DNA from: Chaetoderma sp. LZ-2023a
Taxonomy: Eukaryota > Mollusca > Caudofoveata > Chaetodermatida > Chaetodermatidae
Length of the DNA: 64,000 bases
Direction of reading: 5' to 3'
Assembly (NCBI GenBank): GCA_034401795.1
Contig: CM067365.1
Coordinates: forward strand, 9,209,940 to 9,273,939
The notes under the pieces are model-generated. The model had not been told where the DNA came from and did not search any database. It saw only the letters and a list, made by a program, of their open reading frames with translations. Of the stretch, positions 1 through 12,783 are shown piece by piece; within the stretch, counting starts at the first letter, position 1; each line of letters opens with the position of its first letter. Position numbers and translations under genes: made by a program.

Positions 1-59
1 TCATCCCTATAAATAAATACATTCCTGATGCTACAGTACAGAGCTCTCAGAAACATATG

Positions 60-165
60 TTACTTAGGACAATTTTGAACATGATGTAAGAAATGTTCTG
101 TTGAATATTTTCAACATAATTGGATTGGAAAACATTGCTGCCTTATTCAACAAAAGGCCCAAGAG
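60..165. mobile_element. Family B foldback, degraded half copy
   Basis: Holds the family B core words TTCTGTTGAATATTTTC and ATTGGATTGGAAAACATTGCTGCC without the mirrored second arm. No TTAA ends are recognisable. Confidence 0.45.
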
Positions 166-299
166 CATTAACGCTCACCTGAACCATTATCATTTGACTC
201 ATTAGCATATGAATAGACATATTTTTAATTCAGCAGTAACTGAATTGCATACAAAATTGGGAATTCCATACAATCAATATTTAGCGGGAAATTAATGAT

Positions 300-1990
300 G
301 AACACTGACCACACAATCAGATTGAACCGATTAGGCAATACAAAAATCCAAGATGGCCATCAAACTCAAACTTTTGATTGGTCCATGATAACCTTGTTTT
401 ATCAATGATCCCGTTCTCTTGAACAAACTTTAATCACCTTAAGTTATCGATGAAATTAAATCTAATAAGCTTCAACCTGATCCGTACAGCAGTTCACGAG
501 ATGTCATTTTGAAAGATGGTCGATGGAACAAGTGGTTTAAAAATGAGGATTAGCATTTTAAGCGATTTCCAGCCATTTATAAAAAAATTCTAAATGGTCG
601 CCGAACAAATTGGCTAATCAAAATTCTGTATACAAGCTCTGAACCATACCACTCTAGGGTCATTCCAGGTGACTTTGCTTAAAATCGGCCAGCGAAGATC
701 CGGCTTTTAACTGATTTCCAGAAATTTTTAGAAAATTCAAAATGGCTGCCAGATAAATTGACCGATAAAAATTCTGTATACAAGTTCTGAAATCTACCAG
801 CCTACTATCTTTCCAGCCAAGTCTGGTTGAAATGGCCCAAGCAGTTAATGAGGAGTAGCATTTTAAAGGATTTCGTGCCATTTTTCGGAAAATTCAAGAT
901 GGCCGCGAAAAGAATTTATCAATCCAAATTTTGTAGACAGGTTATGAAGCATACCATCTAGGGCCCTCCCAAACGAGTTTGCTTGAAATCGTTTAAGCTG
1001 TTAATGAGGAGTCAAGTTTGCTTTTAAATGATTTCCAGAAAATCTAAGATGGCCACCAGGAAAATTAACCAATTCAAATTCTGTACACATGGTCTGAAAG
1101 CTACCAGTCTAGTATCTTTTCAGGCAAATCTGGTTGAAATTGCCCAAGCAATTAATGAGGAGTAGCGTTTTAAACGATTTCCCGCCATTTCTTAGAATAT
1201 TCAAGGTGACTGCCGAAAAAATATACCCATTAAAATTATGTATAGAAATTCTGAAGCGTACGAGGCTATGGTGCTTTCCAACCAAGTTTGCTTGGAATAG
1301 GTCAAGGGGTTAATGAGTAGACTTAACTGATTTCCAGAAATTTTTCTGAAAATCCAAGATGGCCGTCGGAAATATTGACCAATCAGAATTCTTGGTAGAA
1401 GAGTTGAAGGCTACCCGCATACAATTAATTAGTCCACGCAAGTTTCGGTGACATCAGCCAATTTATATTTGAGTGGCACTTTAAATGATTTCTGGAAAAT
1501 TTGTGCTAAATCCAAGATGGCTGCCATAAAATGTGACCAATTAGAATTCTGTACATTAAGTTCTAGAGCCTACCACCATAGGGTCCTTCCAGCCATACTT
1601 TTTTTAAATCGGTCAAAGCATAAATGAGGAGATGCTATTTGACAGACGGCCAGACGCCATGACATAAACTCACTTGGCCCTTCTGGCCAGGTGAGCTAAC
1701 AAGAGCACTATGCATCCTTGTCAAAATTGTTGGTGGGTGGTTTAGGAGTAGTCGCTTAAATGAGTTTGTGGACATTTTTCCAAGTCCAATATGGCCGCCG
1801 AACACGTTACATTTTGATTGGTCCACTGCGGCCATGTTTCTGATGTAGCGCCTTACCTTGAACAAACTTTAATGGCACACAGTGCCTAATCATATCTCCC
1901 AAATTTCAGCCCACTCCGCTCAGTGGTTTTGGCAAAAAATAGGTTATCCAAGATGGCTGCCAAACCATTTCGCCAATCAATTTCCATCTT
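300..1990. repeat. Degenerate ~153-bp tandem repeat with AAGATGG boxes
   Basis: The phrase TAATGAGGAGTAGC recurs near 544, 847, 1002, 1154, 1312 and 1622, at spacings of about 153 bp or twice that. Each unit carries a CAAGATGGCCGCC-like box and an AAATTCTGTATACAAG-like box. The right part (1640-1700) ends in GGCCCTTCTGGCCAGGTGAGCTAA, also seen at 34150-34180, so this is probably one dispersed element with internal repeats. No gene is seen. Confidence 0.65.
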
Positions 1991-3045
1991 GGCGGCCATC
2001 TTGGAGTTCGGATCATCGTCAATTTTGATAGGTTTTTTCTCCTAACCTAATCCAATCACCCTATGAAGTTTCAAAGCGATCCGATAAATGGGAACAGAGG
2101 CATCATATGGAAACCAATTTTCAAGATGGTGGCTGGCGGCCATCTTGAATTTCAAATCATTGTCAATTTCGATAGGTTTCTTCTCCACACCTAGACCAAC
2201 CACCCTATGAAGTTTCAAAGCGATCCGATAAACGATAACGGAGTTATCATCTGGAAACCAATTTTCAAGATGGCCATCGGTGGCTGGCGGCCATCTTGGG
2301 GTTCGTATCATTGTCAATCTCGATAGGTTTCTTCCCCAGAGGTAGTCGAAACACCCTAGGTTTCGTCCCCAGAGGTAGTCGAAACCACCCTATGTTCATA
2401 GCGATCCGATAAACAATAATGGAGTTATCATCTGGAAACCAATTTTCAAGATGGCCATCGGTGGCTGGCGGCCATCTTGGGGTTCGAATCATCGTCAATT
2501 TCCATAGGTTTCTTCTTCAGACCTAGTCCAGCTACCCGATGAAGTTTCAAAGCGATCTGATAAACGGTAAAGGAGTTATCATCTGGAAACCAATTTTCAA
2601 GATGGCCACCGGTGGCTGGCGGCCATCTTGGATTTTGGATGATTGTCACTCTCTATATAGGTTTCTTCCCCAGAGGTAGTCGAACCACCCTATACAGTTT
2701 CATAGCGATCCGATACACGATAAAGGAGTTATCATCTGGAAACCAATTTTCAAGATGGCCACCGGTGGATGGCGGCCATCTTGGATTTGGGATCATTGTT
2801 GATTTTGATAGGTTTCTTCCTCAGAGTTAGTTCAAACACCCTATGAAGTTTCAAAGCGATCCGATACAACGTCAAGGAGTTATCATCCGGAAACTTATTT
2901 TCAAGATGGCCGCCGGTGGCTGGTGGCCATCTTGGATTTCGCATCATCATCGATTTCGATAGGTTTCCTCCCCAAACCTAGTCCAACCACCCTATGAAGT
3001 TTCAAAGCGATCCAATAAACGGTAATGGAGTTATCATCCGGACAC
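1980..3045. repeat. 151-bp tandem array, each unit with a CAAGATGG/CCATCTTG hairpin
   Basis: The box CAAGATGG starts at 2122, 2266, 2447, 2598, 2751 and 2902, giving periods of 144, 181, 151, 153 and 151. The 181-bp unit has an internal duplication of CCCCAGAGGTAGTCGAAAC. Each unit has CAAGATGGCC...GGCCATCTTG facing each other across about 13 nt, then AGTTTCAAAGCGATCCGATA and GGAGTTATCATCTGGAAACC. Repeated minus-strand frames (PRWPPATDGHLENWFPDD) are by-products of the repeat. Confidence 0.9.
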
Positions 3046-3200
3046 CACTATGCCACCCGCCCGCCTGAACGGACAGCGCCATTACACAATAGGCGGCCAA
3101 ATTCTTTGGCGGGGTATAAAAAACGAAGACCGACTGATTGGTTTTAGAAGCGCGTTAAGTTATTTTTTATCCATACTGTATCTCAATAAGCTATGGACTC

Positions 3201-3438
3201 TTAACCTTTTAGCCCTGGAATTTGTTCAAGAAAATCTAATTTTTCTCATTTTTTTCTCATTGAAAATGTCCATTTGCAGACCAAGAGAAGATAATTTTTG
3301 AGGATTTACCACTGGAATGACTGCCTCGGTTATCAAGCCAGTCATTCCAGTTGTAAATTTTCAAAAATTGTCTTCTCTTGGACATTTCTGAAGACCACTG
3401 CAGAAAGCATTTTTGGCTGATATGAGTTTTAAAGGGTT
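3201..3438. mobile_element. Family A foldback (TTAA, piggyBac-type), reference description
   Basis: Family A elements are 200-290 bp, start TTAACCCTTTAA and end TTAAAGGGTTAA. Inside, GTCCATTTGCAGACCAAGAG, ATTTTTGAAAATTTACCACT and GGAATGACTGGCTCG are mirrored by their reverse complements around a short loop. TTAA target plus CCC/GGG termini is the piggyBac pattern, so these are probably non-autonomous piggyBac-type elements; no transposase is present. Two subfamilies differ in their ends: A-I CCCTTTAACACTC and A-II CCCTTTAATGGTC. This copy lies in RECK intron 5 and begins at the TTGTTCAAGAAAA end. Confidence 0.85.
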
Positions 3439-3892
3439 GTTATGAAGAATAATAGCTAGCATCTTAAGTGCCACATTAAGCTTTCGCAGTCTGCTTATTC
3501 TCATTGCTAAATTCTAGGAACTGACACTGTTTGGAAATCGAAGTATCATTACAATGGAGAATATATATAATATATACTAATAGCCGAGCACACATCTGGT
3601 GAAATTTCTCAGTCTATATCTCTGGCAGAGATTGCTTCCATTAGTGGAAGTCTTGACCAAAACAAATACCAAGTCCTGGAATTCTTGTTTTCATAGCCAG
3701 GATGACATGTAAAACAAATTAAAAAAAATTTTAAGCAAATTACATGTATGTGAAACACTTTAATCTTCCATGTTTCATGTTTGGACTCCCCCCTGTTTGA
3801 ACCCCCAAAACGATTACCTGAAGTCCCTGAATTTCTGTGTTTTTGGGAATCCATGTCTAGCTTATGACCCGTGCCAAGTTCTAACTAAACAC

Positions 3893-4124
3893 TTTTAACA
3901 CTCGATCAGCCCAAAACGGCTTCTGCAATGGTCTTGGGAAATGTCCATTTGCAGAACAAGAAGGCAATTTTAGAAAATTTACCCCTGGAATGACTGGCTT
4001 GATAACCGACCCAGTCATTCCAGTGGCAAATTTTCAAACATAGCCTTCTCTTGGTCAGCAAATGGAAACTTTCTATGAGAAATTTGATTTTTAAAAAAAA
4101 CAAATCTGAGTGTTAAAGGGTTAA
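3893..4124. mobile_element. Family A-I foldback
   Basis: Both ends preserved (TTTTAACACTCG and GTGTTAAAGGGTTAA); the centre reads TGGCTTGATAACCGACCCAG. Confidence 0.85.
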
Positions 4125-4639
4125 ATCTCTGTCTGCATGTTTTGATTTATGCACTTCATTAATGCTGAATGGAGGATTCCAGATGCTTAGACAATCATAT
4201 GATATGTCATAATTAACTATGAGACCTGTAGGATGATGTCATAATCAATTACATCGTGAATGACATAGCTAGGCTCGTCACAAACGCTTAATTGATGACG
4301 GACTAAGACACACCCATTTCCAGCTATTCCATGCCTATATTTTACGTGTTGCAATCGATATGAGACTTGAATTCCCTGAATCTAAATTTAGCTGATGTCT
4401 CAATCAAAATGATGTAGCCCCATCATGACAATTGAAGTCCATCATGAGTGTATGAATTTTGTCGTTGATGAATGTAAAATCTAATAAAAAATTTGTTGAT
4501 TATTTTTAAACGAATTTGACCAATACAGACAACAACAGCTCAAATTAGCCTTAACATATACAATAGCTTACCTGTATAACTAACTTGAAATTGGTTTTCT
4601 ATTCTGTTGGGAATTCAAGTTTCATATTCTTAAATCAAT

Positions 4640-5145
4640 TGCTATACACGTAAAATGTGGGCACGGAATAGCTTGAAAAGGATGTGGCATGGTTAGAAAT
4701 GGACATGGTGTGGAATAGCTAGAAATGGGGAGGGAACAGTTAGAAATGCATGTGGCACAGTTAGAAATGGGCGTGGCATAGCTAGAAATGGGCGTGGTAT
4801 AACTAGAAATGGTTGTGGCATAGCTAGAAATGGGCATAGTGTGGAATAGCTAGATATGGGTACGAAATAGCTAGAAATGGGTGTGACATAGCTAGAAATG
4901 GCCGTGGCATAACTAGAAATGGGCGTGGTATAACTAGAAATGGTCATGGCATAGCTAGAAATGGTCGTGGTATAACTAGAAATGGTTGTGGCATAGCTAG
5001 ACATGGGCATGGAATAGCTAGACATGGGAATGGAATAGCTAGACATGGGCATGGAATAGCTAGAAATGTGTGTGTCATAGCTACAAATGGGCGTGATATA
5101 GATAGAAATGGATGTGGCATAGCTAGAAATGGATCCCTCTATTAA
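4640..5145. repeat. 21-bp minisatellite beside RECK exon 5
   Basis: About two dozen units of GCTAGAAATGGGCGTGGCATA with substitutions. On the minus strand 21 bp is seven codons, so the array reads as open heptads (PISSYAT). It starts about 20 nt beyond the exon 5 donor. The unit resembles the sub-terminal TAGCTATGCCCCGCCC...CTAGCTAAGCTCC part of family D elements. Confidence 0.9.
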
Positions 5146-5163
5146 AGATGCATGCAGTCTTAC

Positions 5164-5246
5164 CTGGTGACAAGCTTTCAAGCAGGTGCTTGTTCTAGCT
5201 GAATGACAGCACAGACGACCAGGCCACACAGATAGGTCACCAAACA
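5164..5246 (-). CDS. RECK: RECK exon 5: second cysteine-knot
   Basis: This 83-nt exon has acceptor TTTTGTGTGTTTCAG and donor GTAAGA. It encodes residues 87-114, ending LCCHSARTSTCLKACHQ: Cys pair, Cys, then Ala-Cys-x-Gln. It begins in phase 1, exactly completing the split Val codon left by exon 4 some 33 kb away, and ends in phase 0. A family A element lies 32 nt upstream, and a 21-bp minisatellite begins about 20 nt past the donor. The reading frame runs on through the donor into that array without a stop until 4693. Confidence 0.9.
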
Positions 5247-8200
5247 CTGAAACACACAAAATTATACACCATCAGATGTTAACTCACACTCAAAACACAC
5301 AAAAGCGGCTTCTTCAGTCGTCATGACAAACGTCCATTTGTAGACCAACAGAAGTCTATCTTTGAAAATTTACCACTAGAATGACTGGCTCAATAACCGA
5401 GCCAGTCATTCCAGTGGTAAATTTTCAAAAATAGACTTCTCTTGGTCTGCAAAATGATATTTTCTAAGAGAAAATTTACATTTTCTTGAATACATTCGAG
5501 GGATAACAAACAGGTTAACACTTTTATAGAGTTATCAAGAAAATAAATAAATTTCTTTAGGGAATTGCCATCTGCAGAGAAAGACATTTTTTTTAATTTA
5601 CCACTTGGTTATCGTACCAGTCATTCTACAAGTGAAATAAAAACCAGGTTAGTAGAATCTCAGTAACTGCAGGTTCCAGATTTTCCAAATTTTAGTTTTT
5701 CCGAATTATTTTTATCACACCAAAAGTTGTCGAATCCTAGTCTATGGTCACACCCTTTCCTGTATTAAAATTTGAGACAAATCAGATGCAACAGTTTCCG
5801 AGATATCCACAGATCCAGAATCTGTTGTGATCAGGATCCAGGTTCCTTCATCCAGATCGTGGCCAATGTCTGGAAATCGTCTTGCCATACAAGTTCCTTC
5901 GTGGTGTTAAAATTTGAGCCAAATCAGATTAGTAGTTTTTTTAGATACAGCTATGAATAAACTTTTGACTGACTGACTGACTGAGCGAGTGATCGAGTGA
6001 CTGACTGACTAATTGACTGCTACCCAGAGCTAAAAACAGTCTTCTCTTGGCCTGCAAATGGACATTCCTCAAGAACGATGAAAAGGCTGGCTTTGGCTAG
6101 TTTGGCCATTAGATCATTAATTACAAATAAACGTTTTAATTAAGTAACCTCCTTTTGGAGCAATTCTTGATCACGCGCCATGATGGTGAGAGTCAAAATA
6201 GGATATGCCTTAATTTAGTCATTGACAGGGAATCGAACCCACTGGTGGTGAACACCGCAAGACAAAGTCTTACTTTGCCGGTGAGGCTTTCACGATGTGC
6301 GTTTCTGATTGTGCCTGAAATTAGGGGACACAAAATGAGTACCTAAGCCTTTCACCCTCGAATTTGTTAAAGAAAATTTAAATTCTCTCAGAACAAAACT
6401 CAATTTATAGACCAAAAGCATATTTTTTTGAAAATTTATCCCTGGAGTAACTTGCTCGGTTATCACCCCAGTCATTCCGGGTGAAAAATTTCAAAAATAG
6501 ATTTCTTTTCGTCTGCGAATGGACATTTCACAAGACCGCTATGTGTACAGAAGCCCGGGTTTTTTTTTGGCCAACTTGAGTGTTCAAGGGTAAATACACA
6601 CCTAAATTACTACCCGTTACAAGACAAGGGCAATGGACTTTTCCATTTTTAGCTATGCCCCGCCCATCACTAGCTAAGCTCCACCCACACCTCGCCGTGT
6701 TTGGATTGATCGATCCCCGAATGCCCTAGCTATCAATTTCCTGAAAACTATACAGGGAAGCTGTTGAATATTTTGTAACTAATTAGACTGGGTGCTGTTG
6801 CTGCCATAGGCTCAGACATATAAATGAAATAATTCTAATATCTAAATTTCTTACATAATTCTTGATTATACATGGATGATAAAGCATAGCAAAGCACTAT
6901 ATATTAAATAATAAACATGTCATATTTCTTAAAGTTTCATGTGCTTATGGTAATAATATTACCATTAGAGTCACTCATTCATGACAAAACTTTGAGCAAC
7001 TTCTGTTGTGACCATTAGGCAAAACCATGCATCAATGGCTAAGCGTATAAAAGAAAATGCATCACATATTTCACATATACTGTACATACAATTGATAGTA
7101 GATGCAATACTTGAATAGCTATATATTATATAATCGCCTGATACTTATTTGAATGTAATTTGACTGATAGTAGTTATTTGGATGTTAACCTTTTAATGGT
7201 CAAGCAGCCAAAACTGGCCTCTGCACTCAGATCTTGAGGAATGTCCATTTGCAGGGCAAGAGAAGAGTATTTTTAAAAAGTTACCATTCGAAAAACGAGC
7301 CAGACATTCCAGTGGTAAATTTTCAAAACTACTTGGACATACAAGCTAATAGATTGATTTTCCTGACCAAATCTGACCATTAAAGGGTTAAAAACATCTG
7401 AGCATCTTGGTCACAATTTTACTAAATAGTTCACAGTACTGCCTGAGTCATCTCACCTGAGTCATCTCACCTGATCAGTTTCCCTCACGCTATCTTTTAT
7501 AGGAGTACCTTAACCATTTCAACAATTATTTCCCAATATCTCATTTTCAATGCTACCATACATGAAAACTGTTGAATATTTTGAAATTAATTTGACTTGA
7601 AGCCGTTGCTGCTTTAGGCAGCAATGGCTTCCAGTCAAATTAATTTCAAAATATTCAACAGAATAAGTGTTATATTGTAAAGACTTTTTCAGGGTTAAGA
7701 AGAAACGTTAACCCTTTAACACTAAAGGCATTCAAAAACAGCTTCTACAGTGGTTATGAGAAATGACCATTTGCAGACCGATAGAAGACTATTTTTGAGA
7801 ATTTACCACTGCAATCAATAACAGGCTCAATAACCGAGCCAGTCATTCTGGTTCCAGTGGTAAATTTTTAAACATTACCCTCTCTTGATCTGCAATTGTA
7901 CATTTTCTATGAGAAAATTTAAATTTTCCTGAACAGAATATGGTTAAGTCATTAATCTATAGCATCTCAAATTAAATGATGGTCAATATTTTACATTATA
8001 ATGGATTAACGGTCAAGATTTGTTTAGAAAAGTGAAATCTTCTGTCAGTCAATGTCCATCTGCAGGCTATCACATAAGTAGCTTTTTTAGATACAGCTCC
8101 AGACAGGCAGGTAGGCAGGCAGGCAGGCAGGCAGGCAGACAGGCAGACAGACAGACAGACAGACAGACACAGAAACTGGCCGAGCAACTCGGAGGCAGAA

Positions 8201-8274
8201 CGACCAACCCCGAGGCAGAACGGCAGAAAGACACATCCATACAGGTGGGCGGGCAGATGGACGGATGGACAGAC

Positions 8275-8323
<49 letters not shown>

Positions 8324-11167
8324 GACACACAGACAGAAAGACATAAAAACTGTCACTACTATATAACCACAAGCATCATGTGGCATGTGTGTCCATGGGG
8401 ATTAGTATTGGCAGCATATATTAGATCTAAGCACCACAACAACACTGCGCGCACACACACCCTCCCCCTCCTGCTCCCCCCTGCTCCCCCCACCTTCTTC
8501 CTCCTTATCACCATCAGCAGCTGATATCTATACATGACACATTACGATGAAAAATGAGTTATACACGTTACCATAGAAACCTAACTCTGGAGTAGTACAA
8601 AACTATTCATTTTCGCAACAACAAAATGCCAAGAATATTGAGAAGCCAATTTATGCTTTCATCATGGAGCTATGCATAGGTACATGTACCTGCCATTTAG
8701 ATTATGATGTAATACGGTAAATTTAATTAGTGCTTGACAATTTTACAACAGCGGATATATATTTAACCACTTAACCATTGAAATGACAGAGTCTCAATTT
8801 CCGGAAACCTGCAAGCAACAGCCCCCAGTCAAATTACTTTCAAAATATTCAACAGAACATTTCTTATACATATAAAATAATTTGTCCTTTCTGGTCAGTG
8901 AGGGTTACAACGGGTTAGTGGTTACCGTTAGCATCTGCTGAAATTCCAATTTAAAAAAAATTTATCATTACACCAGCAAATCATTTCAATGATAAATTTG
9001 TTAACAATTAGCCTCCTCTTGGCCGGAATTTGCCAGACAACCGTGACAAGAGAACGGTTGCACATTACCCTTTTAACACCCCTGCCAGCCAAAAACTGCT
9101 TCGGTAGTGGTCTTGAGAAATGTCTATTTGCAGACCAAGCTAAGACTATTCGTGAAAATTTACCACTGGAATGACTGGCTCGATAGTCGAGCCAGTCATT
9201 CTACTGGTAAATTTTCACGAATAGTCTTGTCTTGGTCGGTCTGCAAATGGATATTCCACATCATTTCTGACGACAATTTCGCTATGAAAGTGTTAAAATT
9301 TAAAAACTTGTTCAAGAAAATTTTAATTTTCTCACAGAAAATGTCCATTTGTGGGCCAAGACAACACTTTTTTTTTTTAATTTGTCACTGGAATGACTGG
9401 CTCGATTATTGTGGTAAATTTTCAAAAATAGTCTTCTTTTGGTCTGCCAATAGACATTTATCAGCAACACTGTAGAAGCCATTTTTGTCCGCCTTGAGTG
9501 CTAAATGGTTAATCATACCGATGACTGTGCAGTATAATCCCAGCTCAGTGCTTTATAAGTATAAATCCCCTAATTAATGACAATAGGCCGTCATCATCAT
9601 CATCATCAATAGATGTGTCTCGCAATAAACCAAACATCTTCTGATGGCGAATGAGTTCCTGTATTATTATCAGCTATTCCTGGAATTTATTACGCAATAC
9701 TCAGACATTTGCAAGTTGTCGTTGTGAATAATAGAAGAGTGAGGAGATATTTTAATACATAATCAATGTTTGTTATTAGACAGCGCAGGTGGGGAATACA
9801 CTATATAGAACGCACATGCGCACGCACACACGCACGCACGCACGCACGCGCACACACACACATTCATGCAGGCAGACACACACATATATACATGTACTGG
9901 TATACAACTTAACCCTTTAACACTCATATCAGCCAAAAACAGCCTCTGTAGAGGCCTTGAGAAATATCCATTTGCAGACCAAGCAGACTATTTTTGAAAA
10001 TTGACCACTGGACTGACTGGCTCAATAACCGAAACGGTCATTCCAGTGATAAATTTTCAAAAATCATATTCTCTAGGCCTGTAAATGGGCATTCAATAGA
10101 CAGATATTTAAATTTTCTTGAACAAATTTGGCCATTAATTAAAAAAATGTGAATGTTTCAGATATAACAGACAGCATTTCATTTTACAACTAATATTTTA
10201 TGACCGGGTAGGAATTTACCTTTCAAGTTTATCCATCGATTATCTGATGTCATATGAAATCATAATTAACTAAGTGACGTATATGATGACATCATAATCA
10301 TAACGTCATGAATGATTCGATATAATCCATCTTTAACGCTTAATAGTTTAACACGTTGTACGAATTGTATGTCTTTACTATTTAATAAACATTCTGTCGA
10401 ATATTTTGAAACTAATTTGACTGGGCGCTGTTGCTGGCATAGGCAGCAACAGCACACAGTGAAATTAGTTTCAAAATATCCAACAGCTTACATGTATAGT
10501 TTTCAGGAAATTGATATACAGGGAATTCAGAGATCTATCGATCCCAACAAGGACGTGGTATGGGTGGAGCTTAGATTGAGATGGGCGGGGCATACCTAAA
10601 ACTGGAAAGCTCCATTCTTACATTCGGCTGAACATTCTTACATCATGAGAGATAGCCTTAATCTAAAATTAAAATTTTAAAGTGGACTACTAGATAAAAG
10701 TTTTAAAAATATTTTGCAAATAAAATCTAGTGAAATTAGACTCAAAATATCAAATTATTATACTTCTTCGATCATATAGAAAGGTCTGTTAAGATTGAAA
10801 CAGCTTGGGTGGTTGATGACTAATAATTGACATTCAACCCATTAATGGTTAAGCCAGCCAACATGGTCTAGCCTCTGTAATCTATGGTCATGTGGATTAA
10901 CCATTTGCGGGATACGAATATGATTTTTTTTAAATTCTTATTGCAATGCCTGTTTTCAAAAATGGTCTTCTCTTGGCCTGTAAATGGGCATTCCTCACGC
11001 AAATATATACGCAAATATTTAGATTTTCTTGAACAAACTATGCAAAGGGTTAATATGTGAGACATCATCTCTTCACACACACACACACGCTCACACACAC
11101 ACACACGCTCACACACACGCACACGCACACACACACGCATGCACACACACGCACACACACACACACG

Positions 11168-11216
<49 letters not shown>

Positions 11217-12418
11217 ACCACACACACACACACACACACACACGCTCACCCATCCACCCCACTTATCCATTTGTAGTTTGTCTGGAAGTGTGTTTGTATA
11301 GAGGATGTTTAGGTGATGTGTGATTGATAATCGTTTGTAGTGTCTGATGATGGCCTGATCGGCCAATGCTCTGGTCAGTTGTATTTGTATATACAGTCCG
11401 GTCTGGATATAAATCTGTTCAGAATGCATCAATCACACTCATCAGTGATGTATGCCACGTTGTTGATCTGATCATGGCTTTTGATGCCGATGCTGAAAGA
11501 CCATTATCAAAGAACTGATGCAGACCTCTCATCTCCCTTCACAGAAATGGAACATTTTACCCTTCAAATTTGCTCAAGAAAATTTCTCATAGAAAATGTC
11601 TATTTTCAAGACTATTTTGGAAAATGTACCACTGGAATGACTGGCTCGGTTATCGAGCCAGTCATTCCAGTGGTACAATTTCAAAAATAGCCGTTCTCTT
11701 GTTCTGTAAATTGGACATTTTTCAACACCACTGCAAGTCGTCTTTGGCCAGTCTGACAGTTAAAGGGGTAATGGTCAAACTGCCAAACCCACCTAAAGTA
11801 GTCTCGAGAAATGACCATTTGCCCTCCAAGAATACATTGAAGAATTAGTACTGGAATGGCTGTCTTGCTTAGTGCAGTGGTACTTACTTTTCAACCAGTA
11901 TGAATGCGCAATAATTGCCACATAGGCAACCTTGTCAAAAACGTACAAATTTTGACAGATAGGGGTCTAAATATTCAATAATTTCAAATTATCCATTGGA
12001 TAATCTTATATTTAATGTCATACACACTGAATTGAGGTAATCAATTCTTATTAAACAATACATTTCCAGGATTTGAATTCATCCATGACAGACCACTATC
12101 CTCGCCACCATCGGTTGTCACCGGGGAAGGTTAAGATGCGGCAGATGCCAACAGACGCCATTGGCACCTACATAAACATATTGGTCAATGTCATGAAAAT
12201 GACTTACCAAATTGTAATTTTTTTGCTCACTGAGAGGTGACTGGAACAATGACCCTTATCCAAGATGCCACCTCCCAAATTTTTGTGACTGGTAGTATGA
12301 AGTCCCATGACAAATTTTACTGATAAGCATCAGATTCTTATTGCTAGATCAGAAGCTATATATTATACAGGGACTATATCTATCAGACTATATCTATCAT
12401 AAGGGTCCTTTTGAGGGT

Positions 12419-12460
<42 letters not shown>

Positions 12461-12745
12461 TCCCAAAATGCAGCTTGGGCGCACCAAAAGTAGTGATGGT
12501 GGGTCCCATGGGACCCCTGAAAATTGTGAATGATTTTGTAATACAAAGTAATTTTTTTACGTCTTTCCACAAAAATACCTAGAAAATCGAGAATGGGACC
12601 ACCATAATTCATACTTGTGTGTCCATGGTTAATTTTTGCATGGATAAGAATATTACTTGGGTACATCAGATTTCAGTTTGGGAGCCCCCGATTTCAGGGT
12701 GTGGGGTACTTGGGAACTCCAAAATTGAGATGCCATCAAAAACAC

Positions 12746-12783
<38 letters not shown>

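Noticed and set aside
2042..2950. Repeated frames (PRWPPATDGHLENWFPDD...) on the minus strand
   Set aside because: They follow the 151-bp DNA repeat, change frame between units and encode nothing recognisable.
4693..5163. Long minus-strand frame of PISSYAT heptads
   Set aside because: Produced by the 21-bp minisatellite; only the part inside 5164-5246 is exon.
6200..6300. A functional tRNA gene
   Set aside because: B box is perfect but the A box is weak and no cloverleaf closes; a SINE head is more likely.
7996..8386. Cys/Ser-Val-Leu-rich and Arg-Gln-Thr-Asp frames
   Set aside because: Translation of a tetranucleotide microsatellite in several frames on both strands.
11029..11432. His-Thr and Val-Cys frames
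   Set aside because: (CA)n microsatellite.
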